From assembly GCA_041740995.1 (NCBI GenBank), contig JBGSKY010000100.1, forward strand, positions 1 to 26,858: a stretch of 26,858 bases of DNA, written 5' to 3'. The DNA comes from JBGSKY01 sp041740995 (GTDB lineage: Bacteria > Planctomycetota > Planctomycetia > Pirellulales > Pirellulaceae). Below are positions 9,244 through 15,585 of this stretch, piece after piece. Numbering within the stretch: the first letter of the stretch is position 1; each line of letters starts with the position of its first letter. Position numbers and translations under genes: made by a program. The notes below the pieces were generated by a model that was not told the DNA's origin, made no database searches, and saw only the letters and a list, made by a program, of their open reading frames with translations.

Positions 9244-9271
9244 TTGCGTTGCGGCTCAGAGCAACGATAAT
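9244..9271 (+). promoter_or_regulatory. Candidate sigma70-type promoter for fba
   Basis: TTGCGT (9244-9249), a 16-base spacer and GATAAT (9266-9271) lie between the palindromic repeats and the aldolase start, giving an untranslated leader of about 50 bases. This is pattern matching only. If it is the main promoter, the upstream repeats are not part of the mRNA. Confidence 0.35.
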
Positions 9272-9313
9272 CGCAGCCAAGCAGGCAGACCCTTTCAATT
9301 CATCCATTTCTTC

Positions 9314-9318
9314 AGGAG
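9314..9318 (+). promoter_or_regulatory. Ribosome binding site fixing the fba start
   Basis: AGGAG lies 8 bases before ATG 9327. Few genes in this window have a recognisable Shine-Dalgarno. It argues strongly for this start over the frame extension back to 9027, whose extra 100 codons run mostly through the repeats. Confidence 0.75.
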
Positions 9319-9326
9319 TTGACTTC

Positions 9327-10331
9327 ATGGCTTTAGTTCCTCTGCGAGTAGTGCTCGACCACGCGGCTGAAAATAATTACGGCGTTGCTGCATTCAACGT
9401 CAACAACATGGAACAGATCCAGTCGATCATGGAAGCGGCAAAGGAAACTGATTCGCCCGTCATCATCCAAGCGTCCCGAGGCGCTCGATCGTACACTAAC
9501 GACAATTTCTTGCGGCACCTGATGATCGCCGCGACAGAACTGTATCCCAATATTCCAACTGTCATGCACCAAGACCATGGCAACTCGCCCGAGACTTGCA
9601 TGTCGGCCATCGAAAACGGATTCACTTCGGTCATGATGGATGGTTCGCTTAAAGAAGACGGAAAGACGCCAGCCGATTACGATTACAACGTTGCCGTAAC
9701 TAAAAAAGTCGTCGAGATGGCACACGCAAAAGGCGTCAGCGTCGAAGGGGAATTAGGATGTTTGGGTTCCCTGGAAACTGGTGGCGGAGAGGCCGAAGAC
9801 GGCCATGGCGCTGAAGGTGTTCTAAGTCACGATCAATTGTTGACCGATCCTGAAGAAGCGGCAGCGTTTGTCCAAGCGACTAAGGTCGATGCACTGGCCG
9901 TTGCGATCGGAACCAGCCATGGCGCTTACAAGTTCACCAAGAAACCGACCGGCGAAGTCCTTGCGATGGACCGAATCGAAGCGATCCACAAGCTTCTACC
10001 AAACACGCACTTGGTCATGCACGGCAGCAGCAGTGTGCCACAAGAATTGCAAGATATTATCAATGAGTTCGGCGGTAAGATGAAACAAACATACGGCGTA
10101 CCAGTAGAAGAAATTCAACGCGGGATCAAGTCAGGTGTTCGTAAAATCAATGTCGATACTGATTGCCGTATGGCGATCACCGGCGCAATTCGCAAGGTTC
10201 TAATGCAGAGCCCTGAAAAGTTCGATCCGCGCGACTATCTCAAGCCAGCCCGCGAAGCGATGAAGAAGGTTTGCATGGCACGCATGATCGCATTTGGGCA
10301 AGCTGGAAATGCAGGCAAGATCAAGTGCTAG
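9327..10331 (+). CDS. fba: Class II fructose-bisphosphate aldolase (Calvin-type subgroup)
   Basis: Zinc-dependent aldolase joining or splitting fructose-1,6-bisphosphate with glyceraldehyde-3-phosphate and dihydroxyacetone phosphate in glycolysis and gluconeogenesis. From ATG 9327 it is 334 residues. The active-site features are present: VMHQDHG (Asp83, His84), GELGCLGSLETGGG (about 141-154), GTSHGAYKF (His198) and VMHGSSSVPQE (His232). GKMKQTYGVPVEEIQRGI and VRKINVDTDCRMA complete the phosphate-binding part. The HGSSSVPQ form is typical of the Calvin-cycle-type subgroup, but nothing here implies carbon fixation. The start is set by the AGGAG site and by the family N-terminus (MALVPLRVVLDHAAENNYG). 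Confidence 0.96.
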   Translation: MALVPLRVVLDHAAENNYGVAAFNVNNMEQIQSIMEAAKETDSPVIIQASRGARSYTNDNFLRHLMIAATELYPNIPTVMHQDHGNSPETCMSAIENGFTSVMMDGSLKEDGKTPADYDYNVAVTKKVVEMAHAKGVSVEGELGCLGSLETGGGEAEDGHGAEGVLSHDQLLTDPEEAAAFVQATKVDALAVAIGTSHGAYKFTKKPTGEVLAMDRIEAIHKLLPNTHLVMHGSSSVPQELQDIINEFGGKMKQTYGVPVEEIQRGIKSGVRKINVDTDCRMAITGAIRKVLMQSPEKFDPRDYLKPAREAMKKVCMARMIAFGQAGNAGKIKC

Positions 10332-10363
10332 ACAATTTTGTATAATCAATTGTCGAATTGATT
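10331..10363 (+). terminator. Alternative stem-loops directly after fba (possible terminator)
   Basis: Two overlapping perfect inverted repeats begin at the last base of the stop codon: GACAATT/AATTGTC (10331-10337 with 10348-10354) and AATCAATT/AATTGATT (10344-10351 with 10356-10363). They share bases and so exclude each other. Both are AT-rich and lack a clean T tract, so termination is uncertain. Confidence 0.3.
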
Positions 10364-10367
10364 TATA

Positions 10368-10431
10368 GCCGTGGGGAGTAAGCCCTCCGGTTTCGCAGCC
10401 GCGGACGGTTTGCGCCGTTCTGCTGGACGGC
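10368..10431. repeat. Diverged copy of the palindromic repeat
   Basis: A 64-base element bounded by GCCGT and ACGGC contains AAGCCCTCCGGTTT and GGACGGTTTGCGCCGTTCTG. These are recognisable as diverged arms of the repeat at 2984-3163 and 9012-9225, with a short loop of about 10 bases. With the 9012 cluster, it places copies on both sides of fba. Confidence 0.65.
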
Positions 10432-10465
10432 AACTTAATTGTGAATGGGATCTGACCTGTTAATT

Positions 10466-10499
10466 AAGACCGAATGCGGTCTTGCAAAACGACGTTTTG
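10466..10499 (+). promoter_or_regulatory. Paired palindromes just upstream of pabB
   Basis: A perfect 7-bp hairpin (AAGACCG, loop AATG, CGGTCTT; 10466-10483) is followed after one base by a 15-base palindrome, CAAAACG-A-CGTTTTG (10485-10499). The second ends 19 bases before the pabB start codon. The position suits an operator or an mRNA structure controlling translation, but no regulator is known. Confidence 0.4.
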
Positions 10500-10518
10500 A
10501 AAAGATCCAATTGTCATC

Positions 10519-11997
10519 TTGGACAACCACTTCTCACCTGTCATCGAAACTCTTCCAACATACTGCACTCCAGAATTCGTGCTCCGACGTTTGAGCGATC
10601 TACCGCTCGCTTGCCTGTTACACAGCTCATCGATTGTTGACAAGCTCGGTCGATACAGCTTCTTCGCGGCCGATCCGTTCGATATGTTTCGGCTCGACCG
10701 ACGTATCGCTGATCCGCTTGCTGGGCTGGCCAAACGGCTTGAATCGCTGCCGAAGGAGCCGGCTGTTGATGGCCTGCCACCAATGCAAGGCGGAGCGATG
10801 GGCATGTTGGCATACGATCTAGGACATTGCTTTGAACGAATCGCAAACCCGCTGCACAACGAGTTTGAATATCCGTTGGCGCTGATCGGTTTTTATGACT
10901 GCGTTATCACATGGGATCATCTTCAGAATCGCTGCTGGCTGATCTCACAAGGGATCCCCGAGATCGAAATCAATGCCCGAAGAAGACGATCAATCGAACG
11001 TGCTGGCTACTTTCGCGAGTTGCTAGATCAACGCACTGAGGCGACATCTTCGACGCTGGTAACGCCAAATTCGCAACGATCGCCGCTGGCAACCGCTCAC
11101 GGTTTGACCGCCCCGCAGTTTGATACGCGGCTATCTCAGGAATGGATCGGGAGCTTTGATTCGGCTGGCTTGCAAAATGCGGTATCAACTGTTCGCCAGT
11201 ACATTGCTGCCGGCGATGTTTTTCAAGTCAACATCGCCCAGCGACTTATGCGATTGGCTTGTTGCGACTCGACCGACTTGTATCTCGCCCTAAGCGAACA
11301 TTCCCCCGCTCCTTTTTCAGGTTATTTTGACGGTGGCGATTTTCAATTGATGAGCGCTTCCCCGGAACGATTTCTACAGGTCAGTGCCGACCGATGGGTA
11401 GAAACACGCCCTATCAAAGGCACCCGACCGCGCGGAAAAGACGCAGCGGAAGATCAACGATTGTACGAAGAGCTATCGCGAAGCGAAAAAGATCAAGCCG
11501 AGAATACAATGATCGTTGATTTGATGCGAAATGATTTGTCGCGCGTCTGCGAAATCGATAGCATAGAAGTTCCGCAGTTGTGCCAAGTCGAACGTTACGA
11601 GCAAGTTCAGCATATGGTCAGCAGCGTCCGCGGGCGACTTAGGTCCGGTTTGGGCATCACCGACTTGCTAGCCGCAAGTTTTCCCGGCGGGAGCATCACC
11701 GGCGCTCCGAAGGTTCGAGCGATGGAAATCATCGCTGAACTGGAACCGACCAGCCGCGGTCCCTATTGCGGTTCGCTGGGCTATGTTTCGCTGGATGGCA
11801 GTTCTGATTGGAACATTTTGATACGAACGATTCTCGCTAAAGACGGTTGGTGGCAATTGAATGTCGGTGGCGGTATCGTGTACGGCAGCGATCCGGTGCA
11901 GGAAGAAGAAGAAACATGGACCAAAGCCCGTGGGATGGTCGAAGCGATCAATCGAATCTTGAGCAATGACCAACGCACGGCAATGAAAGCGAACTGA
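10519..11997 (+). CDS. pabB: Aminodeoxychorismate synthase component I
   Basis: Converts chorismate with ammonia from a PabA-type glutaminase to 4-amino-4-deoxychorismate, for p-aminobenzoate and folate. The 492-residue protein has the chorismate-binding fold in its C-terminal half: FQVNIAQRL, MSASPERFL, NTMIVDLMRNDLSRVC, PGGSITGAPKVRAMEII and GSLGYVSLDGSSDWNILIRT. The motif PIKGTRPRG carries Lys300 in place of the Ala usual in anthranilate synthase TrpE (PIAGT), which marks it as PabB. The start is unusual. A stop at 10498-10500 limits the frame, there is no early ATG, and homology-like sequence begins at once, so TTG 10519 is the best choice (ATT 10510 is less likely). It overlaps moaD in TGATG. 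No pabA is seen here. Confidence 0.9.
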   Translation: MDNHFSPVIETLPTYCTPEFVLRRLSDLPLACLLHSSSIVDKLGRYSFFAADPFDMFRLDRRIADPLAGLAKRLESLPKEPAVDGLPPMQGGAMGMLAYDLGHCFERIANPLHNEFEYPLALIGFYDCVITWDHLQNRCWLISQGIPEIEINARRRRSIERAGYFRELLDQRTEATSSTLVTPNSQRSPLATAHGLTAPQFDTRLSQEWIGSFDSAGLQNAVSTVRQYIAAGDVFQVNIAQRLMRLACCDSTDLYLALSEHSPAPFSGYFDGGDFQLMSASPERFLQVSADRWVETRPIKGTRPRGKDAAEDQRLYEELSRSEKDQAENTMIVDLMRNDLSRVCEIDSIEVPQLCQVERYEQVQHMVSSVRGRLRSGLGITDLLAASFPGGSITGAPKVRAMEIIAELEPTSRGPYCGSLGYVSLDGSSDWNILIRTILAKDGWWQLNVGGGIVYGSDPVQEEEETWTKARGMVEAINRILSNDQRTAMKAN

Positions 11998-12251
11998 TGA
12001 GACAAACAATTAAGGTGCTGATGTTTGCAAGCGCAGCCGAGCAGATCGGCGGAAACACTGTCGAATTAGCTTTAACCCTTCCAACAACCATAGCCGTAAT
12101 CGCTGAAGAAATTGGTTTTGTCTATCCGAGCTTGTCTGGGATGCTCAGTCGATCGCGATTCGCAGTCAACAATCAATTCGTCGATCGCAACTTTATGCTG
12201 ACCAACGCAGCGGAAGAAATCGCCATGATTCCACCGGTCAGCGGCGGGTAA
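11997..12251 (+). CDS. moaD: Molybdopterin synthase small subunit (sulfur carrier)
   Basis: An 84-residue ubiquitin-like protein whose C-terminal Gly-Gly (PPVSGG) is the site of adenylation and thiocarboxylation. The thiocarboxylate gives its sulfur to precursor Z (cPMP) in the MoaD-MoaE complex. The beta-grasp pattern is visible: IKVLMFASAAEQIGG, VNNQFVDRN and EIAMIPPVSGG. Its ATG shares one base with the pabB stop (TGATG), and moaE follows within 5 bases, so the genes are co-transcribed and probably translationally coupled. The activating enzyme MoeB is not in the window. Confidence 0.93.
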   Translation: MRQTIKVLMFASAAEQIGGNTVELALTLPTTIAVIAEEIGFVYPSLSGMLSRSRFAVNNQFVDRNFMLTNAAEEIAMIPPVSGG

Positions 12252-12255
12252 TTTG

Positions 12256-12678
12256 ATGATTGAACTGACAGACAATGAGATTGATCCGAGCACGTTACTA
12301 AACGCAATTGCGGACGATAATTGCGGCGCCCAGGTTTTATTCTTGGGAAGAACACGACGCTGCACCGGGGAACAAATCACCGAACAATTAAACTATTCAG
12401 CCTATCATGAAATGGCGCTTCAAGTGCTACAAGAACTTCGCCTTCAAGCCATGCGTCGATGGGACATCCGTCATGTCGCCATTGTTCATCGTGTAGGTAC
12501 CGTCGCCGTTGGTCAAACGAGTGTCGCAGTTGCCGTTGCTAGCCCACATCGTGCGGCAGCCTTTGAATCGGCAGCTTGGTTGCTTGAAATCCTGAAGCAG
12601 GAAGTCCCAATCTGGAAGCAAGAAGTGCATCCTAGCGGCGAAGCGTTTTGGGTTCACCCCAGCCAGGCAGTCCAATGA
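12256..12678 (+). CDS. moaE: Molybdopterin synthase catalytic subunit
   Basis: Large subunit that inserts two sulfurs from MoaD into cyclic pyranopterin monophosphate to make molybdopterin. About 140 residues, as usual for MoaE. Family motifs seen: VLFLGRTRRCTGEQI, LNYSAYHEMALQ, HRVGTVAVGQTSVAVAVASP (with HR following) and LKQEVPIWKQE, whose lysines line the active site. ATG 12256 is chosen over an in-frame TTG one codon earlier. The stop overlaps the moaA start in ATGA. Confidence 0.94.
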   Translation: MIELTDNEIDPSTLLNAIADDNCGAQVLFLGRTRRCTGEQITEQLNYSAYHEMALQVLQELRLQAMRRWDIRHVAIVHRVGTVAVGQTSVAVAVASPHRAAAFESAAWLLEILKQEVPIWKQEVHPSGEAFWVHPSQAVQ

Positions 12679-13682
12679 GCAGCTCAGCAGCGCCATTGAT
12701 TGACCGATTCGAACGAGTCCATCGTTCGCTGCGAATCAGCGTCACGGATCGATGCAACATCCGTTGCCAGTATTGTATGAGCGACGGTCCAATTCTGTTT
12801 TTGCAAAAAAATCGACTCTTGAGTTTTGAGCAAATCGAGAGCTGTGTCCGCGTAGCGGTCAAACTTGGAATCAATCGAGTTCGGTTGACCGGTGGTGAAC
12901 CTTTGGTGCGAAGCGAGCTGTACAAATTAGTTGCGGCACTTCGAACAATCGATGGATTGCATCAGATCGCGATGACAACCAACGGCATGCTGCTGTCCGA
13001 ACAAATCGATGATTTGTTGACCAGCGGTTTGGATCGAATCAACATCTCGCTAGATACGCTCCGCGAGACAACTTTTCGCCAGCTCGCGCGGCGCAACGGA
13101 TTAGAACGAGTCCTTGCCGGGATCGACGCGGCGGTCGCCAGTGGAATCGAAGTTCGTTTGAATGCGCTGGTGATGCGCGATATCAATTTCGAAGAAGTTA
13201 GCGACCTTGTTTCTTTTGCGGTCAATCGAGGATTGACCATTCGTTTCATCGAGTTCATGCCGCTTGATCAAGATCGGGCATGGCAATCGGATTGCGTCGT
13301 CACCGGCAAAGAGTTGCGTGAATTGCTTCAACGAAAATTCGGACCTTTAGTGCCTCTCTCGCGGGAACGCTCAGCTCAACCAGCCAGTGAATACCGATTC
13401 GCAAGCGGATTGGGAACGGTCGGTTTTATCGATCCAATAAGCGAACCATTTTGTGGTGCGTGCGATCGGTTACGATTGACTGCCGATGGTAAGATTCGAA
13501 ATTGTTTGTTCGGGCGTGAAGAGTGGGATGTGAAACAGATACTTGATCTCGCTACGCCAGATTGGCCTGACCAGATTGAGCGACAATTTAGAGCCGCAGT
13601 CGAATCGAAATTCGCCGCTCATGGGATTGCATCAAAGGGATTTCAACCACCACAGCGAGCGATGTATCAGATCGGTGGCTGA
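12675..13682 (+). CDS. moaA: GTP 3',8-cyclase (radical SAM)
   Basis: Catalyses the first step of molybdenum cofactor synthesis, rearranging GTP to 3',8-cyclo-GTP, from which MoaC makes cPMP. The N-terminal radical SAM cluster is C27-x3-C31-x2-C34 (CNIRCQYC), with LTGGEPL for SAM binding. The C-terminal second [4Fe-4S] site is C260-x2-C263-x13-C277 (CGACDRLRLTADGKIRNC). The protein ends in Gly-Gly, the tail required for MoaA activity. ATG 12675 overlaps the moaE stop and gives 335 residues, the normal size. The frame is open to 12648, but that adds only unrelated residues inside moaE. moaC is not in the window. Confidence 0.96.
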   Translation: MSSSAAPLIDRFERVHRSLRISVTDRCNIRCQYCMSDGPILFLQKNRLLSFEQIESCVRVAVKLGINRVRLTGGEPLVRSELYKLVAALRTIDGLHQIAMTTNGMLLSEQIDDLLTSGLDRINISLDTLRETTFRQLARRNGLERVLAGIDAAVASGIEVRLNALVMRDINFEEVSDLVSFAVNRGLTIRFIEFMPLDQDRAWQSDCVVTGKELRELLQRKFGPLVPLSRERSAQPASEYRFASGLGTVGFIDPISEPFCGACDRLRLTADGKIRNCLFGREEWDVKQILDLATPDWPDQIERQFRAAVESKFAAHGIASKGFQPPQRAMYQIGG

Positions 13683-13733
13683 GACCAAGCTTTTAATAGC
13701 AGGGTCGCCTAGAGACTTAATTTCATCTTCCAC

Positions 13734-14936
13734 ATGACCAAATCACGAGTTTATTTCGATCACGCCGCGACTTCATGGCCGCGAATGCCAGGCGTCGTAC
13801 AAGCGATGTGTGATTTCGAGCTGAACAACTCAACCGCGGCCGGACGCAGCGATTCAGCGGTTGCTGCGGCGACTAATCGCAGTCTTGAAATGTTGCGTGC
13901 GAAATTGCGAGAGCTGGTCAACGCGGCGCCTTCATCACGTATCGCTTTTTTTAATAATGGCACGGCAGCCAATAATTACGCGCTGGCAGGAATGTTGCGG
14001 ACCGGCGATCACGTTATTACAACAGCGGCTGAACATAACAGCATCTTGCGTCCACTGGCATTGCTCGAAAGACAACGGCAACTTCGTGTCACAACTTTGC
14101 CGGTCAATTGTGAAGGCGTTGTCGATGCCAGCAAGATCGAAGACGCCATAACTAGCGAGACAAGGCTCATTGCGATATCGTCAGCTTCAAATGTAACCGG
14201 TGCATTGCAAGACATTGCCACGATCGGAAAAATCGTCAGTCGTTCAGGAGCGAGATTTTTTGTCGATGCCGCGCAAACACTTGGCTATCTTCCGCTGGAT
14301 ATGCAGCAGTGCAAGATCGACGTGCTTGCCTCGCCGGGACATAAAGGCGCTGGAGGTCCTTTGGGGACTGGGATGCTTGTCGTTACCAACCGCGTTACGC
14401 TGGACTGGCAACCGCTGTGGATTGGCGGTACTGGATCCGACAGTGAATTGTTAGACGGGGATCTTGATTGGCAGCAAGTTGCGGAGTCTGGTAATCGAAA
14501 TTCGACCGCGTTGTTGGGCTGGCTTGTCGGTCTAACATCGATTTTGAATCAATCGTCAGTTGCTGCCGCGGATGATTTGGAAAACCGTTTGCACCGATTG
14601 GTTCGCATCTTGCGAAACTCGCTGATTGGCAGTGTCATTGGTCACGAAGACAACCGATTGTATGCACCAGTTGTCAGTTTAAAATGCGAACCGAACCAGA
14701 GCGGCATGATGCCAGCGGACTGGTCAGCACTTTTGGACGCTAGCTTTTCAATCGAGACCCGAGCCGGCCTGCACTGTGCGGGTCGAATTCATCCGCATCT
14801 TGGCACCGAGGAATTGGGTGGTACTTTGCGGTTTTCGATTGGTCATACCACGACGGACGCAGATTTAGATGCTTTAGAGCTAGCGATGAATCTGATTCGA
14901 AAACAATTCCCGCTTCGCGAAATTTCCGTTCTTTAA
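13734..14936 (+). CDS. Cysteine desulfurase family protein (class V aminotransferase fold)
   Basis: A PLP enzyme of 400 residues that would take sulfur from cysteine as a protein persulfide. It opens with YFDHAATSWPRMPGV, characteristic of the cysteine desulfurase subgroup exemplified by EF2568 (TIGR01977). PLP-site residues are visible: AAEHNS (His101), FFVDAAQTLG (Asp178, Gln181) and the Schiff-base Lys204 in SPGHKGAGGPLGTG. Cys348 in AGLHCAGRIHPHLGT is the likely persulfide cysteine, in the SufS-like arrangement. It starts 51 bases after moaA on the same strand, so a role in supplying sulfur to MoaD is attractive but inferred. Iron-sulfur or tRNA sulfur supply, or selenocysteine lyase activity, are alternatives. 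Confidence 0.87.
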   Translation: MTKSRVYFDHAATSWPRMPGVVQAMCDFELNNSTAAGRSDSAVAAATNRSLEMLRAKLRELVNAAPSSRIAFFNNGTAANNYALAGMLRTGDHVITTAAEHNSILRPLALLERQRQLRVTTLPVNCEGVVDASKIEDAITSETRLIAISSASNVTGALQDIATIGKIVSRSGARFFVDAAQTLGYLPLDMQQCKIDVLASPGHKGAGGPLGTGMLVVTNRVTLDWQPLWIGGTGSDSELLDGDLDWQQVAESGNRNSTALLGWLVGLTSILNQSSVAAADDLENRLHRLVRILRNSLIGSVIGHEDNRLYAPVVSLKCEPNQSGMMPADWSALLDASFSIETRAGLHCAGRIHPHLGTEELGGTLRFSIGHTTTDADLDALELAMNLIRKQFPLREISVL

Positions 14937-14979
14937 AAACTCTTCCAATATCGGGACATGCCTAGCCAGCGAAATTCGA

Positions 14980-15414
14980 ATGCCAGATCCAGCAGACAAT
15001 GAAACAGTTTGGTATGTCAACGGCCTAAGATTTGAATGTACGCAATGTGGAAATTGTTGTAGCGGCCCAGAAAACGGTTATGTCTGGGTCGACGAAGACG
15101 AAATTTCAGAGCTAGCAAAAGCGTACGGGATGAACGATCAAATTGAAGAGTTTGAGCGCCAATTTGTACGTCAGGTTGGTCTGCGTAAATCGCTGGTCGA
15201 ATATTCCGATGGGGATTGTATTTTTTTAGACCCTGAAAAGCGTAACTGCATGTTGTACGATGCACGCCCGCGACAATGTCGAACTTGGCCGTTCTGGACA
15301 TCGAATTTGGAGACCTCCAAAAAATGGTCGATGGCCGCGAAAAATTGTCCAGGGTGCAACAGCGGCCAACTTTATTCGCTCTCCGCAATTGAGAAAATTA
15401 TTGAACCGTCCTAA
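14980..15414 (+). CDS. YkgJ-family Cys-cluster protein
   Basis: A 144-residue protein with the CxxCxxCC motif (C20, C23, C26, C27 in ECTQCGNCC) that defines the YkgJ/UPF0153 family of putative metal or iron-sulfur binding proteins. Further family features follow: GDCIFLD, RNCMLYDARPRQCRTWPFW and a late NCPGC. It has no signal peptide and is probably cytoplasmic. It lies 43 bases after the desulfurase gene in the same direction, so it may be in the same transcript. The molecular function of the family is not established. The start at ATG 14980 is the first in frame. Confidence 0.88.
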   Translation: MPDPADNETVWYVNGLRFECTQCGNCCSGPENGYVWVDEDEISELAKAYGMNDQIEEFERQFVRQVGLRKSLVEYSDGDCIFLDPEKRNCMLYDARPRQCRTWPFWTSNLETSKKWSMAAKNCPGCNSGQLYSLSAIEKIIEPS

Positions 15415-15572
15415 AACTTGCAATCTATGGGCGTTGTCAAAACGAATACTCTTTACTTCACTCGCCCATATTATCTACGATAGGCCGGTAGCTAGCTGAC
15501 GGTCTTCGGACAAACAAGACATTTTCCTAGCTTAGGCGGACCTTTGAAGGACTTGAAGGAAGCCATAGTTAC

Positions 15573-15578
15573 GGAGGG
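15573..15578 (+). promoter_or_regulatory. Strong Shine-Dalgarno deciding the start at 15586
   Basis: GGAGGG lies 7 bases before ATG 15586. The frame is open to a TTG at 15544, but the 14 extra residues would be encoded across this site and would precede the hydrophobic N-terminus. Confidence 0.75.
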
Positions 15579-15585
15579 ACAGTTC

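Noticed and set aside
9027..9326. 100-codon N-terminal extension of fructose-bisphosphate aldolase
   Set aside because: It is encoded mainly by palindromic repeats, is rich in Arg and Ser with no aldolase similarity, and a good AGGAG precedes the internal ATG 9327, where the family sequence begins.
10341..10346. TATAAT just after fba as a promoter for pabB
   Set aside because: It lies in the loop of a stem-loop directly after the stop codon, has no usable -35, and the diverged repeat and palindromes intervene before pabB.
10519..11997. Anthranilate synthase component I (trpE) as the identity of this gene
   Set aside because: The active-site motif is PIKGT with lysine, the aminodeoxychorismate synthase form, not the PIAGT of TrpE. 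No trp genes are adjacent.
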